From contig NZ_JARUBO010000005.1 in NCBI RefSeq assembly GCF_029626235.1, positions 1,458,501-1,522,500 on the forward strand: a DNA stretch of 64,000 bases, in the 5' to 3' direction. Below the pieces are notes generated by a model. It did no database searches. It was not told the origin of the DNA and saw nothing but the letters and a program-made list of their open reading frames with translations. Source of the stretch: Micromonospora sp. WMMD1120. GTDB taxonomy: Bacteria > Actinomycetota > Actinomycetes > Mycobacteriales > Micromonosporaceae. A program made the position numbers and the translations under genes. The first letter of the stretch is position 1. Each line of letters begins with the position of its first letter. Below are positions 22,735 to 31,505 of the stretch, piece by piece.

Positions 22735-25252
22735 GCTCCGCATCCGCGGCAAACTCGCGCTGCTCGTGGTGATCCCCCTGCTCAGCATGGTCGGCCTGGC
22801 CGTGCCGGTGATGCTCGACCGGGTCGACGCGGCGCAGCGGGCCGGCGACACCGCCGAGCGGGTACGCCTCGCCAGCCGGGTCGGCACCCTGGTGCAGGAC
22901 CTCCAGCAGGAACGCATCCTCTCCATCGGTTACCTGCTCGGCCGGGTCGACCGCAGCGAACTGGTCCGCAAGTCCGCCGACGTGGACGACCGGATCGCCG
23001 ACCTCCGCGCGGGTGGCAACGACGCGCTGACCAGCCGGGTGAACCAGGCCCTCAACGGGGTGGCCAGCCTGGTCGACGTACGGACGGCGGTGCTGGCCCG
23101 GGTGGCGAAGCCGGCACAGGTGATGACCGCGTTCGGCCCGGTCAACCTCGGGATCATCGACTCGCTGCGGCTGGTGGTGGGGGTGGACACCGACACGTTG
23201 CCGGGCCGGCAGGTGCTCGCGCTCGACGGGCTGCTCCGCGCCGACGAGGGGCTGGCCGCCTGTGCCACCCTGAGCCTGCTGGTCAAGGCCGTCGGCACTC
23301 CGGACACCACCTCCGGTTACGTGGCGTGCATCGCCGCGCTCCAGGTCCACAGCGCGCGCTTCCGCAGCCTGATCACCCCCGAGCAACTCAGCGTGGCGCA
23401 GCTCAACGACGCGGCGGTGGCCGCGCGTACCAGCCCCGACTTCCTGGTCAGAAGCGCCCGGGACCCGGCCGCCGCGGTCCGCCCGGTGCCGATGGAGGCG
23501 CTGTTCCCGGCCGTCCGCACGATGATCCGCCTCGGCCAGTTCGTGGAGAAGAAGATCGTCGCCGACGTGCTCGCCGAGGTGACGGCCGAGCAGCGGCGCG
23601 CGCTGACCGCCGCGTACCTGGTCGGCGCCGCGGCGGCGCTGATCCTGACACTCGTCGTGCTGCTCAGCGTGGCGGTCGCGCGGACCGTCGCCCGGCCGCT
23701 GACCCGCCTGACCCGCTCGGCCGACCGGGTCGCCCGGGTCGCCGAGGCGGAGCTGGTCCGGGTCACCGACGACGAGACGGAGAGCCCGCAAGCGGTCCGG
23801 TTGGACCCGGTGGACGTGCGCACCAACGACGAGATCGGCGACCTGGCACGGGCCTTCGACCGGGTGCAGAACACCGCGGCCCGGCTCGTCGAACGGCAGG
23901 TCGCCGGCCGACGCAACGTCGCGCAGATGTTCGGCCACGTCGGGCGGCGTACGCAGAACCTGGTCGGTCGGCAGATCGCGCTGATCGACCGGCTGGAGCA
24001 GCAGGAGGCCGACCCGGGTCGGCTGGAGCACCTGTACCGACTCGACCACATCTCCAGCCGGTTGCGGCGCAACGCGGGCAGCCTGGTGGTGCTCTCCGGG
24101 TCGGCCGGCGCCGACGCGTACACCGCGCCGGTGCCCCTGGCCGACGTCGTCCGGCTGGCGCTCGGCGAGATCGAGGACTACACCCGGGTCGAGGTGCGGG
24201 TGCCGCCGGACCTCGCCGCGGCGCCGGCGGTGGTCGGTGACCTGATCCTGGCGCTCGCCGAGCTGATGGAGAACGCGACGGTCTTCTCCCCGCCGCACAC
24301 CCGGGTGCTGGTGTCCGCCGAGGCGTCCGGCGTCGGCGCCCGCATCACGGTGGTGGACCACGGCATCGGGATGAGCGAGCAGCGGCTGGCCGAGGAGAAC
24401 GCCCGGCTCACCCGCCGGGAACGGCTCGACCTCGCCCCGACCGAGGTGCTCGGTCTCTTCGTGGTGGGCCGGCTGGCCCGCCGTCACGGGTGGGTGGTCG
24501 AGCTGTCCGCCACCGGCGGTGGAGGGATCACCGCGCAGATGGAGATCCCGTCGACGTCACTGGTGCCGCACCGCACCGCCGAGCGCGCCGGTGTCGCGGT
24601 GGCCCGCGCCGCCGTGCCGGCGCGGCCCACGGCGGCACCGCTCGACGGCGAGCCGGACCCGCAGGCCCGGACTGCGGTGGCGGTGGCCGCCCGCTTCGAC
24701 TCGGACCTGCTCGACCGGGCCACCCGCAGCCTGGACGCCGCCCCGTCCTGGGACGCGTTCGGCCGGAGCCGGTCGGAGCAGGCCGCCGGGACCGAAGCCG
24801 AAGCGGCGCAACCGGCGAGCAAGCCGGCCGCGCCCCGGGTCCGGCAACGGGTGCCGGGTGCCAGCCTGCCCGCCAGCACCGCGCCGGCCCGGCCGGTGGA
24901 CGTCACCGACGCGGACCCCGCCGCCGCCCAGGCGCTCGTCGAGGCGTTCCAGGCCGGCGTACGCCGAGCCGAGCTGACGGTGACTGTCGACCTGCCGAGC
25001 ACGCCGGGCGGCGCCGGTCCCACTGTGACGATCGGCGGCGGCCCGGTCGACAGCGCCCCGCAACGCCCCCGACTCAATCGGCGGGTGCCGGGGGCCAACC
25101 TGAGCACCGTGCCGGCGTGCCAACCGCCCAGCCCCCACCTCGGTGACCCGGCCGAGGTCCGCGCCCTGATCAACGAGTTCGAGGAGGGCGTCGCCCGCGC
25201 TCTCCGCGACATCAGCCCCGACTACCGGAACGAAGAAGGATCATCACGGTGA
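22721..25252 (+). CDS. cvnA: Conservon sensor kinase-like protein (CvnA type)
   Basis: An 843-residue membrane protein. A first span (LALLVVIPLLSMVGLAVPVM), a NIT-like extracytoplasmic sensor region, a second span near 305-330, a HAMP linker (ARPLTRLTRSADRVARVAEA), a dimerisation helix with LDHISSRLRRNAGSL, and an HATPase domain with LAELMENATVFSPP (N box) and VVDHGIGMS (G1 box). The Pro/Ala-rich C-tail of about 230 residues contains two related motifs, RQRVPGASLPAS and NRRVPGANLSTV. CvnA proteins signal to a roadblock protein, a DUF742 protein and a GTPase encoded downstream, all present here. The ATG at 22721 has GGGGGG upstream. The next gene overlaps by four bases. Confidence 0.9.
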   Translation: MLLGRLRIRGKLALLVVIPLLSMVGLAVPVMLDRVDAAQRAGDTAERVRLASRVGTLVQDLQQERILSIGYLLGRVDRSELVRKSADVDDRIADLRAGGNDALTSRVNQALNGVASLVDVRTAVLARVAKPAQVMTAFGPVNLGIIDSLRLVVGVDTDTLPGRQVLALDGLLRADEGLAACATLSLLVKAVGTPDTTSGYVACIAALQVHSARFRSLITPEQLSVAQLNDAAVAARTSPDFLVRSARDPAAAVRPVPMEALFPAVRTMIRLGQFVEKKIVADVLAEVTAEQRRALTAAYLVGAAAALILTLVVLLSVAVARTVARPLTRLTRSADRVARVAEAELVRVTDDETESPQAVRLDPVDVRTNDEIGDLARAFDRVQNTAARLVERQVAGRRNVAQMFGHVGRRTQNLVGRQIALIDRLEQQEADPGRLEHLYRLDHISSRLRRNAGSLVVLSGSAGADAYTAPVPLADVVRLALGEIEDYTRVEVRVPPDLAAAPAVVGDLILALAELMENATVFSPPHTRVLVSAEASGVGARITVVDHGIGMSEQRLAEENARLTRRERLDLAPTEVLGLFVVGRLARRHGWVVELSATGGGGITAQMEIPSTSLVPHRTAERAGVAVARAAVPARPTAAPLDGEPDPQARTAVAVAARFDSDLLDRATRSLDAAPSWDAFGRSRSEQAAGTEAEAAQPASKPAAPRVRQRVPGASLPASTAPARPVDVTDADPAAAQALVEAFQAGVRRAELTVTVDLPSTPGGAGPTVTIGGGPVDSAPQRPRLNRRVPGANLSTVPACQPPSPHLGDPAEVRALINEFEEGVARALRDISPDYRNEEGSSR

Positions 25253-25722
25253 CCAGCCCCTTCCTGCACGAGAACGTCGACCAGAGCCAGCCCGGCGCGA
25301 ATGGGGACCTCAGCCCCGAGGCCCGTACGTTCAACTGGCTGTTGGACTCCTTCACCTCCAGCACGGCCGGGGTCGTGGAGGCGATCGCCGTCTCCTCCGA
25401 CGGACTGCTGATGGCCATGTCGGCGATCAAGGACCGGTCCAACGCCGAGCGGCTGGCCGCCGTGGTGTCCGGCATGACCAGCCTCGCCGGCGGGGCGGCC
25501 AGCTGGTACGCGCTGGGCGGGCTGAACCGGGTGATCGTCGACATGGCCGACGGTTACCTGCTGATCAGCTCGATCAGCAGCGGCTCCGTGCTGGGGGTGG
25601 TCGCCGACCGGTCGGCGAACCTGGGCACCGTCGCGTACGAGATGACGCTCTTCGCGGGCCGGGCCGGTGGCGCCCTGACGCCACGGCTGATCGCCGAGTT
25701 GAAGAACGCCGTCCAGCAGTGA
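25249..25722 (+). CDS. cvnB: Roadblock/LC7 domain protein (CvnB type)
   Basis: A 157-residue cytoplasmic protein with a single Roadblock/LC7 domain: LDSFTSSTAGVVEAIAVSSD then GLLMAMSAIKDRSNAERLAA, and the later VIVDMADGYLLISSISSGSV. Roadblock proteins form dimers and act as regulators or effectors of small GTPases, as MglB does for MglA. Here it is the second conservon component, between kinase and DUF742 protein. It starts at a GTG overlapping the cvnA stop (GTGA) and its own stop overlaps the next start in the same way, so expression should be stoichiometrically linked. Confidence 0.95.
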   Translation: MTSPFLHENVDQSQPGANGDLSPEARTFNWLLDSFTSSTAGVVEAIAVSSDGLLMAMSAIKDRSNAERLAAVVSGMTSLAGGAASWYALGGLNRVIVDMADGYLLISSISSGSVLGVVADRSANLGTVAYEMTLFAGRAGGALTPRLIAELKNAVQQ

Positions 25723-26192
25723 CGCCCGACGTCGCCGGCGAGGATCCGGACCCGGAACCGAGGGTCCGCATCCGCCCGTACCTGCGTACGCCACCGACCG
25801 GGGACGGCTCGGCTCCGGCCCTGCCCACGCCGGACGAGGAGCGGCCCTCGGGGCCCCGCCCGTTCGTGCTCACCTCCGGCCGGGTGGCGGGCGCGGACCC
25901 GGCGATCGGGCTGGAGACGCAGGTGACAGTCCGCGCGGACGGCGGCTGGTGGACCGGCTCTCCGCACGCGCTGCTGGCGCCCGAACTCCAGGCGATCATC
26001 GCGCTCTGCGCCGAACCGATCTCGGTGGCGGAGATCTCCGCCCGGACCCGACTCCAGTTCGGCGTGACCCGGGTCCTGGTCGGCGACCTGAGTGCCGCCG
26101 GGCACCTGGACGTGCACGTCACCGACACCGACAGCGCTGTCGACCCCGACCTCATCCTGCGAGTGATTGATGGACTCCGTGCGATCTCCTGA
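25719..26192 (+). CDS. cvnC: DUF742 domain protein (CvnC type)
   Basis: A 157-residue protein with an unstructured Pro/Asp-rich N-terminus, then the DUF742 region from RPFVLTSGRVAGADPAIGLE to the C-terminus. The ALLAPELQAIIALCAEPISV and ISARTRLQFGVTRVLVGDLS segments form a winged-helix-like fold, consistent with the known tendency of DUF742 proteins to occur in conservons. It may bind DNA or another Cvn protein; the function is not settled. The GTG start overlaps the cvnB stop, and cvnD begins 23 bases before its end. Confidence 0.95.
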   Translation: MTPDVAGEDPDPEPRVRIRPYLRTPPTGDGSAPALPTPDEERPSGPRPFVLTSGRVAGADPAIGLETQVTVRADGGWWTGSPHALLAPELQAIIALCAEPISVAEISARTRLQFGVTRVLVGDLSAAGHLDVHVTDTDSAVDPDLILRVIDGLRAIS

Positions 26193-26928
26193 ATGGCCGG
26201 TCCCCCCGCTCGGCGGGGTCGCCGCGAACAGCGCCGCCGCCCGTTACGGCACGTCCCCGACCACCGGGCCCGTCGTCGGGCGGGCCAGCCCACAACCGAG
26301 CGCCCCGCCGCCGTACCGGGCGCCGTCCGGTCCGGCGTCCGCGCCGCCACCGACCGGCCGGTCGACAGCGCCGCCGATCCCGGTCAAGATCCTGGTCGCC
26401 GGTGGTTTCGGGGTGGGCAAGACCACCACCGTCGGTGCGATCTCCGAAATCGCTCCGCTGACCACCGAGGCCGAGATGACCACCGCCGGGATCGGCGTGG
26501 ACGACCCCGGTGCCCGGTCCGGCAAGACCACCACCACAGTGGCGATGGACTTCGGCTGCGTGACGATCGACCGCAGCCTCAAGCTCTACCTGTTCGGTAC
26601 GCCGGGGCAGGCCCGGTTCGGCTTCATGTGGGACGACCTCGCCCGGGGGGCGTTGGGCGCGCTGGTGGTGGTGGACAGCGCCCGGCTGGACGACTGCTTT
26701 CCGGCTGTCGACTTCTTCGAGCGGGCCGGCCTGCCGTTCGTCGTCGGGGTCAACGCGTTCGACGGGCGGTTGGCCCTGGAACTCGGCGAGATCCGTTGGG
26801 CGCTGGCCATCGGCGACCACGTACCCCTGGTGCAGTTCGACGCGCGGGACCGGCTCTCGGTGCGGGACGCTCTGCTGGTGGTCCTGGACCGGGCGTTGGA
26901 ACGCGCCACCCGGGACAGGAGGACCTGA
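26170..26928 (+). CDS. cvnD: Ras-like GTP-binding protein (CvnD type)
   Basis: A 252-residue protein. The first ~70 residues are Pro/Ala-rich and disordered, longer than in most CvnD proteins, which usually start close to the P-loop. The GTPase domain has ILVAGGFGVGKTTTVGAISE (G1), a Thr-rich switch I region (DPGARSGKTTTTVAMDFG), LFGTPGQARFGF (G3; DTPG usually becomes GTPG here) and VVGVNAFDG (G4). It should act as the output switch of the conservon, cycling between GTP and GDP. ATG 26170 is chosen; the preceding TTG is unlikely. Only a weak ribosome binding site is seen, consistent with coupling to cvnC. Confidence 0.93.
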   Translation: MDSVRSPEWPVPPLGGVAANSAAARYGTSPTTGPVVGRASPQPSAPPPYRAPSGPASAPPPTGRSTAPPIPVKILVAGGFGVGKTTTVGAISEIAPLTTEAEMTTAGIGVDDPGARSGKTTTTVAMDFGCVTIDRSLKLYLFGTPGQARFGFMWDDLARGALGALVVVDSARLDDCFPAVDFFERAGLPFVVGVNAFDGRLALELGEIRWALAIGDHVPLVQFDARDRLSVRDALLVVLDRALERATRDRRT

Positions 26929-26966
26929 GCCGACCGGCTCCGGTCGTGGCGGGAAGGGGTGATCTG

Positions 26967-27473
26967 GTGAGGGGCGACCTGGACGAGACGCTGGCCCGGC
27001 TGGCGCGGCGCGAGGAGGCGCGGCGCCGTCGGGCCACCGACAGTGACGACACCGCCGCCGCACGGTCGGGTCCTCCCCGACCCGCCGCCGGCAGCGCCCG
27101 CAACCCCGGGTCGGGCCGGCACGCGGAGCCGGACACCTCGGACGACGTGCCCGGCTGGGGGCCGGTCGAGGAGGTGGCCGAGGCGGTCCGTCAGGTCGTC
27201 GGCGCCCACCCCGGGCTGGCCGTGACGGTGCAGGTGGAGCACGCCGGGCGGACGTACCCGTTGCGGGTCCGCTGGGACGGACCGGCGGTGAGCGTCGGAC
27301 CGGTGCCCCCGGCGGCCCCTGTGCAACCCCCGCCGACCTGGCCGCTCTCCGGCCGGACGGTGCCCGCGTGGGCGCCCGGCCCGGACGGCCTGAACCCGGA
27401 CCCGGCGGCCCGGTTGGCCGAGCTGATCCGCCGCGACCCGTCGCTGCTGGACGAGCTGGATCCGCGCCGCTGA
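26967..27473 (+). CDS. Unrecognised 168-residue protein between conservon and AAA ATPase
   Basis: The N-terminus is charged and helical (RGDLDETLARLARREEARRR), the middle is disordered, and a compact part follows (VEEVAEAVRQVVGAHPGLAV, then VQVEHAGRTYPLRVRWDG). The C-terminus has ARLAELIRRDPSLLDELDPR, a short helical motif. There is no signal peptide or membrane span. The GTG at 26967 has GGAAGGGG upstream. It lies 38 bases after cvnD and 35 bases before the AAA ATPase, in the same direction, so it may link the two units. I do not recognise a named family. Confidence 0.65.
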   Translation: MRGDLDETLARLARREEARRRRATDSDDTAAARSGPPRPAAGSARNPGSGRHAEPDTSDDVPGWGPVEEVAEAVRQVVGAHPGLAVTVQVEHAGRTYPLRVRWDGPAVSVGPVPPAAPVQPPPTWPLSGRTVPAWAPGPDGLNPDPAARLAELIRRDPSLLDELDPRR

Positions 27474-27508
27474 CCGCGTGGTTGGCCGGAGGCGGCTACG
27501 GTCGGGCG

Positions 27509-29722
27509 GTGGCGCAACCCGAGCTGACCCTGACGGCGAGCCTGCGGCCGGCCGCGCTGGACGCCCGACGGGGCATCGTGCGACTGCATCCGGAGGCCCT
27601 CACCGCGCTGGGGCTGCGTCCCGGCGACCCGGTCCGGCTGGCCGGCCGCCGGGAGACGGCCGGCATCGCCGCGGCGGCCGAGCCGGCAGCGAGCAACCTC
27701 CTGCTGTACGCGGACGACCTGACGCTGGGCAACCTGGGTCTGCGCGACGGGGGCCAGGTGCGGGTGAGCCCGGTGCCGCTGGCTTCGGCCGACCGGGTCG
27801 TCCTGGCCGGCCCGGTCGAGGTGGTCGCGGCGGTGAGCCCTGAGATGCTCCGGCTCGCCCTGCTGGGCAAGGTGCTCACCGCCGGCGACGACGTGTCGCT
27901 GCTGCCGCAGGACGTGCTGCCGGACGCCTCGGTACGCGGCCTGGTCGAGGCGGCCCGACGCAGCCTGGCCAACACCGTTGGTGTCGCCTGGACCAGCACC
28001 CTGCTGCGGGTGGTGGCGGTCGAGCCGGCCGCCGGTGCGCTGGTCACCATGGGCACGGCGGTCGGTTGGGAGCACCGCGCGGTGACGCACACCGGCCCCG
28101 CAGCGGCCGGTGTCGCACCGGCCCGAACGTCCGGCGGCGCGGTGGAGGTCGGCACTGACGACGCGCCCGACGTGGACGAGCTGCCCGGCCTGCGGGCGCA
28201 GGCGGAGGAGCTGACCGAACTGCTCGACCTCGGCTTCCACCACCGTGAGGTGCTGGGTCGGCTGGGCACCACCGTCTCGCTGGGGGTGCTGCTCGTCGGC
28301 CCGGCGGGGTCCGGGAAGGCGGCGCTGGTCCGGGCCGTCGCCGCGCGGGTCGGCGCCCGCGTCCACCCGCTCTGGGCGCCCGAGGTGGCCGCGCTCGCCA
28401 ACCAGGCCGCCGCCGAGCGGCTGCGCGACGCGGGCCGGGCGGCCCGCTCCGGCGGTCCGGCGGTGCTGCTGGTCACCGACGTCGAGGCGCTCGCCCCGGC
28501 GGACGATCCCGGTCCGGTGGCGACGGTGTTCCGCCAGGTGCTGGCGGACTGCGTCCGCGCCGGTGTCGCGGTGGTCTGCGCGACCGGCCGACCGGAGGCC
28601 GTGGACCCCGCGCTGCGCGCCCCCGACCTGCTGTCGCTGCGGATCAACGTCCCGCTTCCGGACCAGCCGATGCGCCGCGAACAGCTCACCGTGCTGACCC
28701 GGCAGGTGCCGCTCGCCGACGACGTCCGGCTCGACGAGGTGGCCGCGCGTACCCCGGGGTTCGTCGCGGCGGACCTGGCCGCGTTGGTCCGGGAGGCCGG
28801 GGTACGCGCGGCGTTGCGGCAGAAGTCGGCGGCGACGCCGACGGTGTCGATGGCCGACTTCACCGCCGCCCTGGAGGTGGTACGCCCCACCACGATGGCC
28901 GCCTCCACCCTGGACCTCGCGTCGGTGACCCTCGACGACGTGGGTGGCCTGGACGAGGTCAAGCAGACGCTCACCGAGTCGGTGCTGTGGCCGCTCACCT
29001 ACCCGGACACCTTCGCCCGGCTCGGGGTGCGACCGCCGCGTGGTGTGCTGCTCTACGGGCCGCCAGGCTGCGGCAAGACCTACCTGGTCACCGCCCTCGC
29101 CGGGTCGGGGCGGGCGAACGTGCTGTCGGTGAAGGGCGCGGAGCTGCTCTCCAAGTGGGTCGGCGAGAGCGAACGCGCCGTCCGCGAGCTGTTCCGCCGG
29201 GCCCGGGAGGCGGCCCCCACGCTGATCTTCCTGGACGAGGTGGACGCGTTGGCCCCGGTACGCGGCCAGGCCACCGACGGCGGCACCACGGACCGGGTGG
29301 TCGCCGCCCTGCTCACCGAACTGGACGGGGTGGAGACGCTGCGCAACGTCGTGGTGGTCGGCGCGACGAACCGGCCGGACCTCATCGACCCGGCGCTGCT
29401 GCGCCCCGGCCGGTTGGAGCGGCTGGTCTACGTGCCGCCACCGGACGGGCCGGCCCGTGCGGAGATCCTGCGGGCCGCGTCCCGGCAGGTGCCGTTGGCG
29501 CCGGACGTGGACCTGGCCGCCCTCGGCGAGGAGCTGTCCGGCTTCTCCGCCGCGGACTGCGCGGCGCTGGTCCGGGAGGCGGCGCTGGCCGCGATGCGGG
29601 AGTCGCTCGCCGCCGCCACCGTCACCGCCGCGCACGTGGCGACAGCGCGGGCCCGGGTACGCCCGTCGCTGGACCCGGGCCAGGTCGCCTGGCTGGCCGC
29701 GTACGCCGCCGGGCGGGAGTGA
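27509..29722 (+). CDS. CDC48/VAT-like double AAA ATPase, gas-vesicle cluster associated
   Basis: A 737-residue protein built like CDC48: an N-domain (ELTLTASLRPAALDARRGIV onward), AAA module D1 (about 240-460) and D2 (about 480-730). D1 is degenerate: its P-loop is GPAGSGKAA, where the usual Thr is Ala, and its Walker B is LLVTDVEAL, lacking the catalytic Glu. D2 is intact with GPPGCGKTYL, LIFLDEVDAL, GATNRPDLIDPALLRPGRLE and the Arg-finger region. D1 therefore likely binds nucleotide or serves structure while D2 hydrolyses ATP for unfolding. The gene ends five bases from gvpK on the opposite strand. No gvpN, the usual gas-vesicle AAA gene, is present, so this ATPase may take its place. The GTG start has only a distant GGAGG. 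Confidence 0.85.
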   Translation: MAQPELTLTASLRPAALDARRGIVRLHPEALTALGLRPGDPVRLAGRRETAGIAAAAEPAASNLLLYADDLTLGNLGLRDGGQVRVSPVPLASADRVVLAGPVEVVAAVSPEMLRLALLGKVLTAGDDVSLLPQDVLPDASVRGLVEAARRSLANTVGVAWTSTLLRVVAVEPAAGALVTMGTAVGWEHRAVTHTGPAAAGVAPARTSGGAVEVGTDDAPDVDELPGLRAQAEELTELLDLGFHHREVLGRLGTTVSLGVLLVGPAGSGKAALVRAVAARVGARVHPLWAPEVAALANQAAAERLRDAGRAARSGGPAVLLVTDVEALAPADDPGPVATVFRQVLADCVRAGVAVVCATGRPEAVDPALRAPDLLSLRINVPLPDQPMRREQLTVLTRQVPLADDVRLDEVAARTPGFVAADLAALVREAGVRAALRQKSAATPTVSMADFTAALEVVRPTTMAASTLDLASVTLDDVGGLDEVKQTLTESVLWPLTYPDTFARLGVRPPRGVLLYGPPGCGKTYLVTALAGSGRANVLSVKGAELLSKWVGESERAVRELFRRAREAAPTLIFLDEVDALAPVRGQATDGGTTDRVVAALLTELDGVETLRNVVVVGATNRPDLIDPALLRPGRLERLVYVPPPDGPARAEILRAASRQVPLAPDVDLAALGEELSGFSAADCAALVREAALAAMRESLAAATVTAAHVATARARVRPSLDPGQVAWLAAYAAGRE

Positions 29723-29726
29723 GCCG

Positions 29727-30080
29727 TCAGTCGGTGGGCAGGAGCGGGCCGAGTGGGCCGAGGTCGACGTTCAGGTCCTCCGGGGCGAGCCCGAAGTGCT
29801 CACGCAGCCCGACCATCTGCTCCTCCAGGGCCAGCAGCGTCACCCCGATGCGCTCGATCTGCTCCGCGGTGAGGTCCCCGACGTCCACCCGGCGCAGGGC
29901 CTGCCGTTCCATGAGCTGGCGCAGCAGCTCGACCACGGTGAGCACCAGGCTCGCCAGTCCCCGCTCGACCGAGTTCCGGTCCACCTCGATCCGGCGGTCC
30001 AGCGGCGTCACCCGGGGCGGCTGCCACGACCGTGCGCCCAGCGCGGCGGCCAACTCGGCCGCCTCGTCCCGCGTGCTCAC
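29727..30080 (-). CDS. gvpK: Gas vesicle protein GvpK
   Basis: A 117-residue helical protein. RIEVDRNSVERGLASLVLTV followed by LLRQLMERQALRRVDVGDLT and EQIERIGVTLLALEEQMVGL is the GvpK signature. GvpK is essential for gas-vesicle assembly in several bacteria though its exact role is not settled. The GTG start overlaps the stop of the upstream GvpA-family gene (GTGA). It is the last gene of the minus-strand gvp operon and ends next to the AAA ATPase stop, with only four bases between. Confidence 0.95.
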   Translation of the reverse strand: MSTRDEAAELAAALGARSWQPPRVTPLDRRIEVDRNSVERGLASLVLTVVELLRQLMERQALRRVDVGDLTAEQIERIGVTLLALEEQMVGLREHFGLAPEDLNVDLGPLGPLLPTD

Positions 30081-30289
30081 CGGGCGTCCTCCGTCGGGGT
30101 CAGGGCGTCCACCGAGGCGACCAGCGCGCGCAGCGAGATCCGGACCAGATCCACGTCGGCGATGGCCAGGGTGAGGTCCCCGCTGATCACCACACCGCTG
30201 GCGAGGACCCGGTCGAGCAGGTCGACAAGGGCGACCGGCCGGTACGCCGACGGGTCGTCCGCGCTGCTGGGCGCGAGCGTGGTGGTCAC
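30077..30289 (-). CDS. Small GvpA-family protein (GvpM/GvpS-like)
   Basis: A 70-residue protein whose core LVDLLDRVLASGVVISGDLT then LAIADVDLVRISLRALVASV belongs to the GvpA superfamily. It is shorter than GvpJ and lacks its WWE-DPWLS end, matching the minor structural or nucleating components called GvpM or GvpS in other clusters; I do not assign a letter. The GTG start overlaps the gvpL stop, and its own stop overlaps gvpK. Confidence 0.85.
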   Translation of the reverse strand: MTTTLAPSSADDPSAYRPVALVDLLDRVLASGVVISGDLTLAIADVDLVRISLRALVASVDALTPTEDAR

Positions 30290-31137
30290 GCCGGCTGCCG
30301 TACGGTCAGGGCGGGCTCCGGCCGGTCCGTGACGAACGAGTACGCCGGCCACGGGCCGGTCAGCTCCAGGCGCAGGCCCGGGTGTCGGCCACCCAACGAC
30401 CCGACCAGCTCGGTGAAGCGGGGCAACGCCGAGACGTCGACCAGGTACGCCCCGTTGAGCACCATCGGGGCGGACGCCCCGGACAGCCGCCGGTCCTGCG
30501 GGGCGTGCCGCCGGCCGGACACGGCCACCTGGCACAGGGCGTCGTGCACCGCCTCGGCGGCGGCGTCGGCCGACCGATGACCCTGCTCCCGGGCGGTGAG
30601 CTGGGCGCGTCGACGCCGCAGGTACGCCGTACCCACCCCGCCCGCGCCGACCGGTTCCGGGTCCACGGCGGGCGCACCCGGCACCAGGTAGCCCTTGACG
30701 CCCCACTCGCCGCGCCCGGTGAGCCGGTCCAGTGTGGCGAGCAGTTCGGCGCGGCGGGCGGTGAGGGAACGGGCCACCCGCTCGTCGTCGGTGTGCACCG
30801 TGGCGAGTCGCGCCGGCACCACCGGCCCGCGCCGCGCCAACGCCGCCACCACCGCGTGGTGCGCGCGGGCGGCCCGTTCCAGCCAGGCCAGATCCTCCAG
30901 GTTGCGGCGGAGCGCCTGCTCGCCGTACTCGGCGAGGGGGGCGGCGCTGACCACGGCGACCAGGCCGGCGGCGGACACCGCGCGCACCCGGCCACCGTCC
31001 ATTCCCACGATCCCGGCCAGGGCCGCCGGCCCGAACGCCCCGTCGCCGTGCCCGGCCGGCCCGGCCTCCGGAACCACGCCGTGCAACCAGGCCCCGACCG
31101 CCGGGTTGGGCGGCTCGGACTCAACCATCGAACCCAT
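30286..31137 (-). CDS. gvpL: Gas vesicle protein GvpL/GvpF family (second copy)
   Basis: A 283-residue member of the GvpL/GvpF family. AWLHGVVPEAGPAGHGDGAF opens the N-terminal ferredoxin-like half; PVVPARLATVHTDDERVARS matches the VLPVRFGTV region of the gvpF gene in this operon, and GYLVPGA and LRLELTGPWPAYSFV close the C-terminal half. GvpF/L proteins bind GvpA and assist nucleation or shell extension. ATG 31137 is chosen over 31128 because GGAGGAG lies just upstream; it overlaps the end of the gvpJ-like gene. Confidence 0.9.
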   Translation of the reverse strand: MGSMVESEPPNPAVGAWLHGVVPEAGPAGHGDGAFGPAALAGIVGMDGGRVRAVSAAGLVAVVSAAPLAEYGEQALRRNLEDLAWLERAARAHHAVVAALARRGPVVPARLATVHTDDERVARSLTARRAELLATLDRLTGRGEWGVKGYLVPGAPAVDPEPVGAGGVGTAYLRRRRAQLTAREQGHRSADAAAEAVHDALCQVAVSGRRHAPQDRRLSGASAPMVLNGAYLVDVSALPRFTELVGSLGGRHPGLRLELTGPWPAYSFVTDRPEPALTVRQPA

Positions 31138-31504
31138 CCCACTCCTCCGCTTCCGCGTCGCGGCGCAGCGTTCGGGCCGCCACCCGGGGTCTGCGCTCCG
31201 CTTCGACCTCCTCCGGGTCACGCGGGCCCGGCTCGACCGGGGGACGGGCGCGGGAGCTGAGCCACGGGTCGTGCTCCCACCAGTCGATGCCGATCTGCCG
31301 TGCGGTGTCGACGGACGCGATGACCAGCCGCAGCTTCAACGTCAACAGCTCGATGTCGAGCAGGCTGACCCGGATGTCACCGGCGATCACGATGCCCCGG
31401 TCCAGCACCCGCTCCAGGATGTCGCCCAGGTTCGCCGGCTCGTGACCGGCGGGCAGCACCTGACCCGAGTTCTGCACCACCGACGGCTGCTGCCCCGCTG
31501 TCAT
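31121..31504 (-). CDS. gvpJ: GvpA-family minor shell protein (GvpJ type)
   Basis: A 127-residue protein. The GvpA-family core ILERVLDRGIVIAGDIRVSL and LLTLKLRLVIASVDTARQIG is followed by IDWWEHDPWLS, the tail characteristic of GvpJ (also called GvpS in Streptomyces). These minor proteins are thought to shape the conical ends or nucleate the shell. An acidic/basic C-terminal extension of about 40 residues follows. It begins one base after the gvpO stop codon and overlaps the gvpL start. Confidence 0.9.
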   Translation of the reverse strand: MTAGQQPSVVQNSGQVLPAGHEPANLGDILERVLDRGIVIAGDIRVSLLDIELLTLKLRLVIASVDTARQIGIDWWEHDPWLSSRARPPVEPGPRDPEEVEAERRPRVAARTLRRDAEAEEWDGFDG

Positions 31505-31505
31505 C

